From NCBI GenBank assembly GCA_017446095.1, contig JAFSRN010000005.1, positions 1-64,000 of the forward strand: DNA of 64,000 nucleotides, written 5' to 3'. The notes under the pieces are model-generated. The model had not been told where the DNA came from. It ran no database searches and saw nothing but the letters and a program-made list of their open reading frames with translations. Shown one piece after another: positions 1-10,150 of the stretch; within the stretch, counting starts at the first letter, position 1, and each line of letters begins with the position of its first letter. Position numbers and translations under genes: made by a program. The DNA comes from Eubacterium sp. (lineage in GTDB: Bacteria; Bacillota; Clostridia; Oscillospirales; Acutalibacteraceae).

Positions 1-65
1 AAAATTACTTTGCCAAAACTGCTTCGCACCCAAAAATGAGCATATTTTTTGTTAGAACAAAGCAC

Positions 66-102
66 AAAATCACCGTAAGGCTGACGCCTTGCGGTGATTT
101 TT
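66..102 (+). terminator. Rho-independent terminator of an upstream gene outside the window
   Basis: A GC-rich stem (CACCGTAAGG pairing with CCTTGCGGTG, one T-G wobble) is flanked by AAAAT on the left and ATTTTT on the right. This is the form of an intrinsic terminator, probably usable on both strands. The gene it ends lies before base 1. Confidence 0.75.
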
Positions 103-151
103 AATACAGTTATAGCGGAAAAGATGCCATTTTTGGGCTGATCTTATTTAT

Positions 152-210
152 GTAGGGTGCCCCTTTTGCGGGTTTTCTTATTGTAGGGGGCGGTGTCCTC
201 GACGCCCCGC
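152..210. repeat. Dispersed intergenic hairpin modules
   Basis: Two GTAGGG-headed units, the second a hairpin with the GTGTCCTCGAC-type loop seen in other gaps of this window. Same family as the mosaic repeats listed further on. Confidence 0.6.
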
Positions 211-220
211 AAACTCATAC

Positions 221-248
221 TTGACAAAACATTTTAATATGTTATAAT
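221..248 (+). promoter_or_regulatory. Sigma-A-type promoter of leuAB
   Basis: Perfect -35 TTGACA (221-226) and perfect -10 TATAAT (243-248) with a 16-bp spacer. The start point would be near 255, just ahead of the T-box leader. Confidence 0.8.
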
Positions 249-254
249 ACTTTT

Positions 255-535
255 ACTGAAAATTTAACAGTACCCACAAAAGACTTTGATGCAGATAAAG
301 ATTTTTCATTTTAGTTTCAGCGAGTCGGCGGTTGGTGTAAGCCGATACAAAGTGTTAAATGCATAACTCCCTGCGGAGTCGCTGCCCTGAATAGCAATCA
401 ATAGGGGCAGACGGTTAACCTCGTTATCGGTCAAGGCATTGATAGATGCTAAAGGGAGGCGCAACCTTGCCTCCGAAGTAGGGTGGTACCGCGTGTTATT
501 ACGCCCCTATACGTTTGTGTGGGGGCTTTATTATA
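255..535 (+). promoter_or_regulatory. T-box leader, probably leucine-responsive
   Basis: The conserved T-box core AGGGTGGTACCGCG ends at 493, followed by a terminator hairpin (GCCCC...GGGGGC, about 501-527) and a T-rich tail. Upstream, CAGCGA near 318 pairs with TCGCTG near 379 to close Stem I. A CTC triplet at 367-369 on its 3' side could be the leucine specifier codon. The T-box class is certain. The amino acid is inferred from leuA downstream and this triplet. Uncharged tRNA would favour the antiterminator and switch on leuAB. Confidence 0.85.
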
Positions 536-563
536 TGCCTCACACAGGAAGGAGACAGTAATT

Positions 564-2300
<1,737 letters not shown>

Positions 2301-2312
2301 AGGAGAATAAGT

Positions 2313-3383
2313 ATGAAAAATTATAATATCACAGTTCTGAAGGGTGACGGAATCGGACCCGAGATTGTTGACGAGGCTATCAAGGTGCTCGACAAAGCAG
2401 GCGAGAAGTTCGGCTTTAAGTTCAACTACAACTATCAGCTGCTCGGCGGCTGCGCTATTGACGAGGCAGGCGTGCCGTATCCGCAGGCTACTGCCGACGC
2501 GTGCAAGGCGTCCGATGCAGTTCTGCTCGGCGCTGTAGGCGGTCCCAAGTGGGACGACCAGCCCGGCTCCAACCGCCCCGAAAAAGGACTTCTTGCAATC
2601 CGTGAGGATTTGGGACTTTTCGCTAATCTTCGCCCTGCAAAGATCTTTGCGCCGCTCAAGAGCGCGTCACCTATTAAAGAGGAAATCATCGGCGACGGTC
2701 TGGACATTCTGATTGTTCGCGAGCTCACCGGCGGCATCTACTTCGGCGACCGCGGCACTTATGAGGAAAACGGCGTGGTCGGCGCGTACGACACCGAGCG
2801 CTACACGTATCCCGAAATCAAGCGCATCGTCGTTGCAGGCTTTGAGTATGCTATGAAGCGCGACAAGCGCCTCACCTGCGTTGACAAGGCAAATGTGCTC
2901 GATTCCTCACGCCTGTGGCGCAAGGTTATGGCGGAAACCGCCGAGGATTACCCCGAGGTTGAGGTTTCCTATATGTACGTTGACAACTGCGCTATGCAGC
3001 TTGTGCGCAACCCCAACCAGTTCGACACGATTGTTACCTCAAACATCTTCGGCGACATTCTGTCCGACGAGGCTTCAATGATCAGCGGCTCAATCGGCAT
3101 GCTCGCGTCCGCGTCGCTCGCGGAAGGCACCTTCGGTCTGTACGAGCCTATCCACGGCTCTGCGCCCGATATCGCAGGTCAGGGCAAGGCAAATCCGCTT
3201 GCAACAATCCTTTCCTGCGCGATGATGCTGCGCTATACTTTCAGCGAGAGTGAAGCGGCAGACGATATCGAAAAGGCGGTTGACACCGCGCTCACCAAGG
3301 CGCGCACACCCGATATTTACGAGGACGGCTTTGAGGCTGTCACCACCTCGCAGATGGGCGACCTTGTGGCAAGCTTGTTATAA
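2313..3383 (+). CDS. leuB: 3-isopropylmalate dehydrogenase
   Basis: Oxidises and decarboxylates 3-isopropylmalate to 2-oxoisocaproate with NAD+ in leucine synthesis. The 356-residue protein has the family start [19 protein letters not shown], the substrate-site stretch [14 protein letters not shown], and the C-terminal cofactor motif [19 protein letters not shown]. Length is normal for bacterial LeuB. It begins 12 bp after leuA behind AAAGGAGAA, so the two should share one T-box-controlled transcript. A GC-rich hairpin follows at 3453-3474. The isomerase subunits LeuCD must be encoded elsewhere. Confidence 0.96.
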   Translation: MKNYNITVLKGDGIGPEIVDEAIKVLDKAGEKFGFKFNYNYQLLGGCAIDEAGVPYPQATADACKASDAVLLGAVGGPKWDDQPGSNRPEKGLLAIREDLGLFANLRPAKIFAPLKSASPIKEEIIGDGLDILIVRELTGGIYFGDRGTYEENGVVGAYDTERYTYPEIKRIVVAGFEYAMKRDKRLTCVDKANVLDSSRLWRKVMAETAEDYPEVEVSYMYVDNCAMQLVRNPNQFDTIVTSNIFGDILSDEASMISGSIGMLASASLAEGTFGLYEPIHGSAPDIAGQGKANPLATILSCAMMLRYTFSESEAADDIEKAVDTALTKARTPDIYEDGFEAVTTSQMGDLVASLL

Positions 3384-3387
3384 AAAC

Positions 3388-3440
3388 GTAGGGGCGATTC
3401 ACGAATCGCCCGCGGGTCGTCGGGGACGCCGACCCCTACA
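3388..3440. repeat. Dispersed intergenic hairpin modules
   Basis: Two hairpin units side by side: GGGGCGATTCACGAATCGCCC and GGGTCGTCGGGGACGCCGACCC. The same two units recur at 49439-49540 and in other gaps. Confidence 0.7.
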
Positions 3441-3452
3441 ATATGAAAAACC

Positions 3453-3474
3453 GGGCGGGTTAGGAAACCCGCCC
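3453..3474. terminator. Bidirectional terminator between leuB and tadA
   Basis: Perfect 9-bp stem GGGCGGGTT/AACCCGCCC between converging genes, with A-rich sequence on the left and a T-rich run (CTTACTTTTTAT) on the right. The same stem is also used as a module of the dispersed repeats, for example near 19245-19265. Confidence 0.65.
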
Positions 3475-3481
3475 TTACTTT

Positions 3482-3922
3482 TTATCTCAATTTCTTAAAA
3501 AACTCTGTCAGCACCTTTTCGCACTCTTTTTCCATAACGCCGCCGATTATTTCGGGCGTGTACGGATACTTAAATCGGCTGAAATCCTCTACCGAGCCGA
3601 ACGAACCCGCTTTGCTGTCGTACGCGCCGAAGTACACCGTCTTAATCCGCGCGTTGATTATCGCGCCTGCGCACATCGGGCACGGCTCAAGCGTAACATA
3701 CAAATCGCAGCCGTCAAGCCGCCAGCCGCCAAGCGCTTTGCAGGCGTTGTCAATCGCTTCAATTTCCGCGTGGTAAAGCGCGTTTTTGCCTTTTTCGCGG
3801 CGGTTCACACCCTCGGCAATAATCTCGCCGTCCTTAACTATAACCGCGCCGACAGGAACTTCGCCCTGCGCCTCACATTCTTCGGCAAGGGTGAGCGCGC
3901 GGCGCATATACTTATTTTCCAT
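3482..3922 (-). CDS. tadA: tRNA-specific adenosine deaminase
   Basis: Deaminates the wobble adenosine (A34) of tRNA-Arg to inosine. The 146-residue protein has the zinc-binding His and catalytic Glu in HAE (residues 51-53) and the two zinc cysteines in PCPMC (81 and 84), plus the family phrase PVGAVIVKDGEIIAEG. Length is typical. It lies 12 bp behind the CPBP protease gene on the minus strand and may be co-transcribed with it. A guanine or cytosine deaminase of the same fold is possible but less likely given the TadA-type spacing. Confidence 0.92.
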   Translation of the reverse strand: MENKYMRRALTLAEECEAQGEVPVGAVIVKDGEIIAEGVNRREKGKNALYHAEIEAIDNACKALGGWRLDGCDLYVTLEPCPMCAGAIINARIKTVYFGAYDSKAGSFGSVEDFSRFKYPYTPEIIGGVMEKECEKVLTEFFKKLR

Positions 3923-3934
3923 AACTATACCACG

Positions 3935-5038
3935 CTATATTTTTGTAACATACTGGCTTGTAAACGCAATCAGTATTAAAAACGGAATGAACAGTCCCGG
4001 CGCGAGCAGCAACAGCTTTGTGCCGAAGCCGAGCGTGTACGGCTTGATTTCCGCAGGCTCTTTTTTCGGCAGCAGGTTGCGCGTTGCCGCAAGGTAAATC
4101 AGCGCCGCAACGCCGAGGAAAAAGTACACTATCATTATCACCGATGTGATTGTTGACGCTGTGTTGCCGCTTGTCACAAGCTTCAGCGAGTCCTGTATTA
4201 CCGACAGCCCGTTATTCAGCCCGTGTATAAACATCGCAGGTATAACGCTGTCCGTTTTAACGGTGATGTAGCCCAAAATCAGACCGAGCGTGAACGCAAA
4301 CACAAACTGAATCATGTTGCCGTGCATTAAGCCGAAAACTATGCTCACAGCCACTACCGCAAACGCCTTGCCGTGCCGCCTTAAAGCGCCGAGCGCCGAG
4401 CAGCGCATAGCAAATTCTTCGCATATCGCAGGCGCTACAGCGGTGGAAAACAGCAGCAAAACGCAGTCGAGCGCTGTGGTTGGTTTCAGTTGTTCAGGCT
4501 GCGTCAGCTTGTAGCCTGCGAGCTTAAACAGCTCAATTACGCCCTGCGTTAAGATGTTTGCCAAAAAGGCTATTGCAAGCCCCAAAAATACCCACGCTGC
4601 ACCCTGCACAAAGCCCACCTTTTTTACGGGTACAAGCGGCACTGTGTAGCGGTTTTTAAGCATAAGCGATATCACATAAAACGGTATTACAAGCCCGCAG
4701 ATGTCAACCGCGATTATGTTAAATGCGTGCTGGAACAAAAACGAGTTGTTGTACGTGTCCATCAGACCGAGCGCCTGAATCGCAAACACGCAGATTACCT
4801 GCGCAAGCAGGTTTGCAAGCAGCGCGCCGCCGAGTGCAATTCCGGCAGTGAGTATCTGCGATTTTTCCGCAGAACGAGCGCGTTTAATCTGCATCTGCTG
4901 CATATACATCTGCTGCTGCGCCTGAATCTGCTCGGGCGTCAGCGGCTGCGGCTGATACGGTTGCTGATACTGCGTATACTGCGGCTGCTGCGGATATTGC
5001 GGCGGATAGCCGCCGTTGTTATAAGGGTTGTAGTTCAT
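3935..5038 (-). CDS. CPBP-family intramembrane metalloprotease with a Pro/Gln-rich N-terminus
   Basis: Membrane protein of the CAAX-protease/bacteriocin-processing (Abi) family. Signature motifs are visible in order: EEFAMR (the Glu pair plus Arg), FGLMHGN (His), and HGLNN (second His), which together form the predicted active site inside the membrane. About eight hydrophobic segments are present. The first ~50 residues are a low-complexity Tyr/Pro/Gln stretch (YPPQYPQQPQYTQYQQPYQP), probably cytosolic. Substrate is unknown. The ATG at 5038 follows GGAGGGGG at a rather long 12-nt spacing. Possibly part of a minus-strand run with galU upstream. Confidence 0.85.
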   Translation of the reverse strand: MNYNPYNNGGYPPQYPQQPQYTQYQQPYQPQPLTPEQIQAQQQMYMQQMQIKRARSAEKSQILTAGIALGGALLANLLAQVICVFAIQALGLMDTYNNSFLFQHAFNIIAVDICGLVIPFYVISLMLKNRYTVPLVPVKKVGFVQGAAWVFLGLAIAFLANILTQGVIELFKLAGYKLTQPEQLKPTTALDCVLLLFSTAVAPAICEEFAMRCSALGALRRHGKAFAVVAVSIVFGLMHGNMIQFVFAFTLGLILGYITVKTDSVIPAMFIHGLNNGLSVIQDSLKLVTSGNTASTITSVIMIVYFFLGVAALIYLAATRNLLPKKEPAEIKPYTLGFGTKLLLLAPGLFIPFLILIAFTSQYVTKI

Positions 5039-5068
5039 TTGTGATTATTTCCCCCTCCGGGAAGTTTA

Positions 5069-5935
5069 TTATAACTCAAGATTCTTAAGGTATTCCATAA
5101 GCTCGTCCCTGATTTCGGGATGCTTCAGGCCCACCTCAATATTTGCCTGCAGAATACCGAACTTGCTGCCCATATCGTAGCGCTTGCCCACAAAGTCAAC
5201 TGCCGTAACGCCGTCGCGCTGTGCAAGCGTTTTCATAGCGTCGGTAAGCTGCAGCTCGCCGCCTGCGCCTTTTTCCGTATTCTCAAGGATTTCAAAAATA
5301 TCGGGCGGCATAACAACTCTGCCGAGGATGGAGAAATGGCTCATAATCTCCTCCTTCTTCGGCTTTTCAACCATATCGGTGCAGTTGTAGCAGTTGCCCT
5401 CAAGCGGTTCAACTGCAAGCGAGCAGTACTTCATAATCGCGTCGCCGTCAACCTCTTTAACACCCACTGCGCCCTTGCCGTATTTGTCGTACGCGTCAAT
5501 AAGCTGCTTTGTAACAGGGTAGTCTGCAATAATAACGTCGTCGCCGTAAAGCACTGCAAACGGCTCGTCGCCCACAAAATCCTTTGCGCACAGCACAGCG
5601 TGGCCGAGTCCGCCCGTTTCCTTCTGCCTCAGGAAGTATACGTTGCCGAGCTTTGCGGTAGCCTCAACAGCCTTAAGCAAATCTGCTTTTGCAGGGTTTT
5701 GCGCAAGCTTTGTTTCAAGCTCAAACGCGTGGTCAAAGTGGTCCTCAATCGCGCCCTTGCCGCGGTTTGTGATAATAAGCACATCCTCGATTCCGCTTGC
5801 AAAAGCCTCCTCAACAATGTACTGAATAGCAGGCTTGTCCACTATGTTAAGCATTTCTTTGGGCACTGCCTTTGATGCCGGCAGCACTCTTGTGCCAAGC
5901 CCTGCTGCAGGTATAATTGCTTTTCTGATTTTCAT
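5069..5935 (-). CDS. galU: UTP-glucose-1-phosphate uridylyltransferase
   Basis: Makes UDP-glucose from UTP and glucose-1-phosphate for wall polymers and glycolipids. The 288-residue product carries the nucleotidyltransferase signature PAAGLGTRVLPASKAVPKEM near the N-terminus, the sugar-binding phrase QKETGGLGHAVLCA, and the VEKP motif of GalU. A GTG nine bases upstream is in frame, but the ATG at 5935 has AAGGAG ideally placed and that site overlaps the GTG, so the ATG is chosen. It precedes the CPBP protease gene by 30 bp. Confidence 0.95.
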   Translation of the reverse strand: MKIRKAIIPAAGLGTRVLPASKAVPKEMLNIVDKPAIQYIVEEAFASGIEDVLIITNRGKGAIEDHFDHAFELETKLAQNPAKADLLKAVEATAKLGNVYFLRQKETGGLGHAVLCAKDFVGDEPFAVLYGDDVIIADYPVTKQLIDAYDKYGKGAVGVKEVDGDAIMKYCSLAVEPLEGNCYNCTDMVEKPKKEEIMSHFSILGRVVMPPDIFEILENTEKGAGGELQLTDAMKTLAQRDGVTAVDFVGKRYDMGSKFGILQANIEVGLKHPEIRDELMEYLKNLEL

Positions 5936-5959
5936 AAATTCCACTCCTTAAATCACACC

Positions 5960-6946
5960 TTACAGTGTTGATAATATGCTGATTGCCAGATAGCCTATCA
6001 GCGCAGGGAACAGCGACGTGCCGCCTCTGCGCGCGAGGAAGAACATCTTTGCCTTGTCGCCCGTAAGCTCTGCGGGCGCGTTGCCAAAGGTAACCATAGG
6101 TATAACCTCGCCTCCCTCAAGGCGCTTTGATATGTTTTTAATCATATTTTTCACCATGGAAAAATACATTCCGTCCGCAACGAGCGCAGTGATAATCCTT
6201 ATTACAACAAGCGCGGCAAAGGTTATCATCAGTATGTTAATCGCTGTTTGGTAGTCCGCCGCCTTCTGCATTGCGGCAAGGTCAGCCTGTGTAAAGCCCA
6301 TTGAGCTGAACGTGCCGCCCGTCTTTGCAGCCACAATACTCTCCGTCGCCTCAACGAACTTCGGCGCCTTTGCGCTCAGGAAAAAGCTGCCGAGGTAGCT
6401 TATAAGCGTCTGTATAACAAGGAAGCCGATTCCCTGCGAGTACATCTTGCGAAACAGCAGGTAGTAGGGACCGAAAAAGAATGCGCCCCAGTTCCAGCCG
6501 AGCTTGCTCTTTTTGCCCTCAAACTTCTTGAACACGCCGATAAAACGCTTTGTGTTTGTTTTAACCGTGGCGGCGTAAAATTTTGCGTCTTCGCCGTCAA
6601 TGGTGTCGCCCTCATACTGCTTAAACAAATCGGGCATCTGCATTGCAGGCACGGTGTTTGCAGGCGCTTCACCGCTTTTTGCGCCGCTGTCCTGCCTGGG
6701 GATGTAAAATCCCTCGGCGTTAGTATTAACAGGGTTGCTCTGAACAGGTGCGGCGTCCTTTTTTACAGCGCCGCTGCCGTCAAAAACAAAGCCCGACTGA
6801 TGCAGCCCTGCGTTAACGCAGTGACCTGCCATTTTATAGCACTCGCGGTGATGCGGCGTGCCGCAATCGGGGCAGTAAACAACGTCGTCGCCGTCGGTAA
6901 ATTCGTTTTTGCAAACGGGGCATTTAATTCCTTCAAGTACAGGCAT
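5960..6946 (-). CDS. RING-finger-like zinc-binding membrane protein (DUF2628 type)
   Basis: Function unknown. The first ~45 residues hold a RING-like zinc cluster (CPVCKNEF, CPDCGTPHHRECY, then a further Cys), matching the prokaryotic RING-finger family 1 pattern. A low-complexity linker of ~80 residues follows, then the phrase WNWGAFFFGPYYLLFRKMY, characteristic of DUF2628 membrane proteins, and three or four hydrophobic segments to the C-terminus. The ATG has GGAGGA at good spacing. Its promoter is back to back with that of prfB. A role in sensing or membrane stress is only a guess. Confidence 0.8.
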   Translation of the reverse strand: MPVLEGIKCPVCKNEFTDGDDVVYCPDCGTPHHRECYKMAGHCVNAGLHQSGFVFDGSGAVKKDAAPVQSNPVNTNAEGFYIPRQDSGAKSGEAPANTVPAMQMPDLFKQYEGDTIDGEDAKFYAATVKTNTKRFIGVFKKFEGKKSKLGWNWGAFFFGPYYLLFRKMYSQGIGFLVIQTLISYLGSFFLSAKAPKFVEATESIVAAKTGGTFSSMGFTQADLAAMQKAADYQTAINILMITFAALVVIRIITALVADGMYFSMVKNMIKNISKRLEGGEVIPMVTFGNAPAELTGDKAKMFFLARRGGTSLFPALIGYLAISILSTL

Positions 6947-6986
6947 ATCGTCCTCCGAAATAAATTGATTAAAAAATGCTATTTAT

Positions 6987-7015
6987 ATTATACTTATAAA
7001 GAACGCAAAAATCAA
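6987..7015 (-). promoter_or_regulatory. Promoter of the RING/DUF2628 gene
   Basis: On the minus strand, -35 TTGATT (7010-7015) and -10 TATAAT (6987-6992), 17-bp spacer. Confidence 0.75.
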
Positions 7016-7025
7016 CATTATTAAC

Positions 7026-7054
7026 TTGAAAAATTTGCTTTAGTGCTATATAAT
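7026..7054 (+). promoter_or_regulatory. Promoter of prfB
   Basis: -35 TTGAAA (7026-7031) and -10 TATAAT (7049-7054), 17-bp spacer. Its -35 lies 10 bp from the -35 of the divergent promoter. Confidence 0.75.
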
Positions 7055-7083
7055 CATATTCATAAAGAGATTTGGAGTTAGTT

Positions 7084-8196
7084 ATGCTTGAGTTTGAAGA
7101 ATTAAAACAGAGGCTCGCGGAAAGTGAAGAGCCAATTCAAAATCTAAAAGAAGCGCTGAATATCGACGGCGTTAAAACGGATATCTCCGCGCTTGAAGAG
7201 CAGAGCGCCGCGCCCGACTTCTGGGACGATATGCAAAACAGCCAGAAGGTTATGCAGAAAATCGGCTCGCTCAAGGCAAAGGTTCAGTCGTACGAAAGCC
7301 TGAAAAACGATTTTGACGACGCTATGGTTATGATTGAACTTGCTGATGAAGAGGGCGACGAGGGCTTGCTTGACGACTGCACCGAGTCGGTTAAGGACAT
7401 CGAGCAGCGCATTGAAAGCCTTACGCTGTCAACTCTTTTAAGCGGCGAATTTGACGATAACAACGCGATTTTAACCTTCCACGCAGGCGCAGGCGGCACC
7501 GAGGCGCAGGACTGGGCGGAAATGCTGTTCAGGATGTACAACCGCTGGGGCGAGCGCCACGGCTACAAGGTGTCCACGCTTGACTACCTTGACGGCGACG
7601 TTGCAGGCATAAAGAGCGCAACCATACTGATTGAGGGCGAAAATGCTTACGGCTACCTGCACGGCGAAATGGGTATTCACCGCCTTGTGCGCGTGTCGCC
7701 GTTTGACTCGTCGGGCAGGCGTCACACCTCGTTTGCCTCGCTCGAGGTTATGCCGGAAATCAACGACGACGTTGATGTGGAAATCCGCGAGGAAGATATC
7801 AAAATGGACGTTTACCGTGCTTCCGGTGCAGGCGGACAGAAGGTCAACAAAACCTCGTCTGCGGTGCGCTTAACGCACGTTCCCACGGGCATCGTGGTGT
7901 CCTGCCAGATTGAGCGCAGCCAGCACCAGAACCGCGAGGTTGCAATGCGTATGCTCAAATCCAAGCTTGTGGAAATCAAGGAGCGCGAAAATCTTGAAAA
8001 GATTGAGGACATCAAGGGCGACCAGAAGGAGATTGCCTGGGGCTCGCAGATTCGTTCCTACGTCTTTATGCCTTACACAATGGTTAAGGACCACCGCACG
8101 AATTTTGAAATGGGCAACATCAACGCCGTAATGGACGGCGACCTCGACGGCTTCATCAACGCCTACCTTAAAATGAAGAGTCTGGAAAATAATTAA
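7084..8196 (+). CDS. prfB: Peptide chain release factor 2 (no programmed frameshift)
   Basis: Recognises UGA and UAA stop codons and triggers peptide release. The 370-residue protein has the stop-reading SPF tripeptide (in RVSPFDSSGRRHTSFASL) and the universal GGQ motif (SGAGGQKVNKTSSAVR). An in-frame TTG 12 bases upstream is ignored because GGAG (7074-7077) lies correctly before the ATG at 7084. In most bacteria prfB contains an early in-frame UGA and a +1 frameshift that autoregulates the protein. Here the N-terminal region runs on in one frame with no UGA. Confidence 0.95.
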   Translation: MLEFEELKQRLAESEEPIQNLKEALNIDGVKTDISALEEQSAAPDFWDDMQNSQKVMQKIGSLKAKVQSYESLKNDFDDAMVMIELADEEGDEGLLDDCTESVKDIEQRIESLTLSTLLSGEFDDNNAILTFHAGAGGTEAQDWAEMLFRMYNRWGERHGYKVSTLDYLDGDVAGIKSATILIEGENAYGYLHGEMGIHRLVRVSPFDSSGRRHTSFASLEVMPEINDDVDVEIREEDIKMDVYRASGAGGQKVNKTSSAVRLTHVPTGIVVSCQIERSQHQNREVAMRMLKSKLVEIKERENLEKIEDIKGDQKEIAWGSQIRSYVFMPYTMVKDHRTNFEMGNINAVMDGDLDGFINAYLKMKSLENN

Positions 8197-8205
8197 GGTG
8201 ATACT

Positions 8206-8952
8206 ATGTTTTTACATTTTTTAAGGGATTTTGCGGTTACCTCGCCCACGGGATTTTCGCTGCATCTGCTTGTTGCGGCGGCGCTTGGCGCGATTATCGG
8301 TTTTGAGCGTCAATGGACGCGCCACCAGGCCGGTATCCTTACAAATGTAATCGTGTGTATCGGTTCGTATGCGTTTACGGCGTTTAGCTTCCTCACGCTT
8401 AACGGTCATGTGGACATCACGCGCGTGGCGTCGGGTATTGTGTCGGGCATCGGTTTCCTCGGCGCAGGTCTTATTTTGCGCGAAGGCTCAAATATCCGCG
8501 GTCTTAACACGGCGGCAACCGTTTGGGCAACCTCTGCGGTAGGCATTTTATGCTGCGTTAAAAATTTGGAATACGCCATTATTGTGGGCGTTGTCATCGT
8601 AATTGTGCATCTTGTGCTGCACCCGATTTCGGACTATATCAGCCATGTGCGCAAGTACGATAAAAACGATAAAAAGAAGAATAAAGAGGCGTTTTACAGA
8701 ATTTCCGTTGTATGCCCTGAAGATTCAGAACTCGAGGTGCGCAAAAGCATTATGCGCATTATCAAAAACGAGCCTGATGTGCTGCTGCACACGCTTGAAA
8801 GCACGTTTTCGCGCTCCGACGAACACAACAAAAAAATACGCGCGCATATCTCCACAAAGACGGACGATGACTCGCTTGTAGAAATGCTGATTACCAAGGT
8901 CGGCAAGAATGAGGAAATCGTGTCCGCAGGCTGGAAGGTTGAGAATGATTGA
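8206..8952 (+). CDS. MgtC/SapB-family membrane protein
   Basis: The 248-residue protein matches MgtC-type proteins: an N-terminal domain of about four membrane helices with the family phrases GAIIGFERQW, GIGFLGAGLILREG and GLNTAATVWATSAVG, then a C-terminal soluble region of ~90 residues (possibly ACT-like). MgtC proteins are linked to Mg2+ limitation and, in pathogens, to modulation of ATP synthase. The role here is unknown. It starts 9 bp after prfB, so the two may be co-transcribed. Confidence 0.85.
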   Translation: MFLHFLRDFAVTSPTGFSLHLLVAAALGAIIGFERQWTRHQAGILTNVIVCIGSYAFTAFSFLTLNGHVDITRVASGIVSGIGFLGAGLILREGSNIRGLNTAATVWATSAVGILCCVKNLEYAIIVGVVIVIVHLVLHPISDYISHVRKYDKNDKKKNKEAFYRISVVCPEDSELEVRKSIMRIIKNEPDVLLHTLESTFSRSDEHNKKIRAHISTKTDDDSLVEMLITKVGKNEEIVSAGWKVEND

Positions 8953-8960
8953 TATGCGTT

Positions 8961-9082
8961 TATGTTTTAATGTTTTAAGTGTTATGTGTTAAGTGTTAAG
9001 CCTTAAGGCGGGACACCCGCACCCGATTATAATAGGTGTGGACGAAGTCCACCCTCAAGCTTAAAACTTAAAGCTTAAAACT
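8961..9082. repeat. Dispersed intergenic mosaic repeat
   Basis: An AT-rich tract of near-repeats (TTAAGTGTTA...) on the left, hairpins CGGGACACCCG and GTGTGGACGAAGTCCACCC in the middle, and a TTAAAACTTAAAGC tract on the right. This is the mosaic repeat architecture without the GGTTACTCG module. Confidence 0.65.
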
Positions 9083-9116
9083 AAATCATAAATCAATAAA
9101 AATTACCAATAATTAC

Positions 9117-9151
9117 ACCCCCTTTTTTAACAATAATAGTTACGAGGGGGT
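9117..9151 (+). promoter_or_regulatory. Hairpin that could hide the ribosome site of the deacetylase gene
   Basis: ACCCCC (9117-9122) can pair with GGGGGT (9146-9151), which is the Shine-Dalgarno sequence of the TTG start at 9159. A T-rich run follows directly. It could be a translation switch or an attenuator; this is inference. Confidence 0.4.
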
Positions 9152-9158
9152 TTTTATT

Positions 9159-10007
9159 TTGAAAAAGATTTTTGCAGCATTTTTATGCGTTTTACTGCTG
9201 TGCGGCTGCACGGTGAAACTTGAAAAAGATAATACAGATAGTAATAATTTGAACACTGCAACTACTACGGAAAGCACTACTGACGAAAGCACAACACCCA
9301 CCGCAGAGGCGGTCGCAAGCGTGGAAGCGATGTCCACAAAAAAGGTCGTATGGGGCTTCGGGAATATCGAAAATCATAAGCAGCCAACAGAGCCGTTGCA
9401 GCTGCAAACCAACTATGCAGACCTCGGCGCAAAGTGGCTTTTAGACGGCAAAAAGATGATTTGCCTCACCTTTGACGAGGGGTACGAAAACGGCTACACA
9501 CCCGCTATTTTAGACACTTTGAAGGAGAAAAACGTCAAAGCGATTTTCTTTGTAACCTACGACTTTGCAAAGGACAACCCCGACCTTATCGAGCGTATGA
9601 TTAAGGAGGGGCACGTCGTGGGCAACCACTCCTACCACCACTACTCGATGGACGAGCTTGACGTGCCCACCGCAAAGGAGGAGGTACGCTTCCTGCACGA
9701 CTATATCAGGCAGAACTACAATTATACAATGAGTTATTTCCGTTTCCCTAAAGGCGAGTTCTCGGAACAGAGCCTCGGCATCCTGCGCGACCTCGGCTAC
9801 AAAAGCGTGTTCTGGTCGTTTGCCTACGCCGACTGGGACACCTCAAACCAGCCGGACGAAACGCAGGCGCTTAAGAATATCTGCGACAGCACGCACCCGG
9901 GCGAAATTCTGCTGCTGCACGCGGTCAGCAAAACAAATGCGGATATACTCGGCAAGGTCATCGACGAAGTCCGTTTTCAGGGCTACACGTTCACGGTTAA
10001 TATCTAA
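9159..10007 (+). CDS. Polysaccharide deacetylase lipoprotein, PdaA-like
   Basis: The 282-residue product starts with a lipoprotein signal (KKIFAAFLCVLLLCGC, lipid Cys about residue 17), a Ser/Thr-rich linker, then a NodB-type deacetylase domain. The motif TFDEGYENGYTP resembles the variant first motif of PdaA, the enzyme that deacetylates muramic acid on the way to muramic delta-lactam in spore cortex. Other visible motifs are HSYHHYSMDEL and RFPKGEFS. The start codon is TTG, behind GAGGGGG. PdaA in Bacillus is not a lipoprotein, so a role in the vegetative wall is also possible. The neighbouring mreBCD genes fit a wall function. Confidence 0.82.
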   Translation: MKKIFAAFLCVLLLCGCTVKLEKDNTDSNNLNTATTTESTTDESTTPTAEAVASVEAMSTKKVVWGFGNIENHKQPTEPLQLQTNYADLGAKWLLDGKKMICLTFDEGYENGYTPAILDTLKEKNVKAIFFVTYDFAKDNPDLIERMIKEGHVVGNHSYHHYSMDELDVPTAKEEVRFLHDYIRQNYNYTMSYFRFPKGEFSEQSLGILRDLGYKSVFWSFAYADWDTSNQPDETQALKNICDSTHPGEILLLHAVSKTNADILGKVIDEVRFQGYTFTVNI

Positions 10008-10013
10008 ATATGC

Positions 10014-10036
10014 AGGGGAAGGCAGCGCGCCTTCCC
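10014..10036 (+). terminator. Possible terminator after the deacetylase gene
   Basis: Stem GGGAAGGC/GCCTTCCC with a short loop, followed by only a weak T-run (CATATTTTG). Confidence 0.45.
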
Positions 10037-10081
10037 ATATTTTGATAAATAATGAATTTTTTAAATATTTCAATTTTTGTG

Positions 10082-10110
10082 TTGAGATTACACCCCCGAT
10101 ATTATATAAT
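10082..10110 (+). promoter_or_regulatory. Promoter of mreB
   Basis: -35 TTGAGA (10082-10087), -10 TATAAT (10105-10110), 17-bp spacer, 40 bp before the mreB ATG. Confidence 0.75.
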
Positions 10111-10150
10111 ATTAACCTGATGAAATTAACACGAAAGTGAGAGATACATA

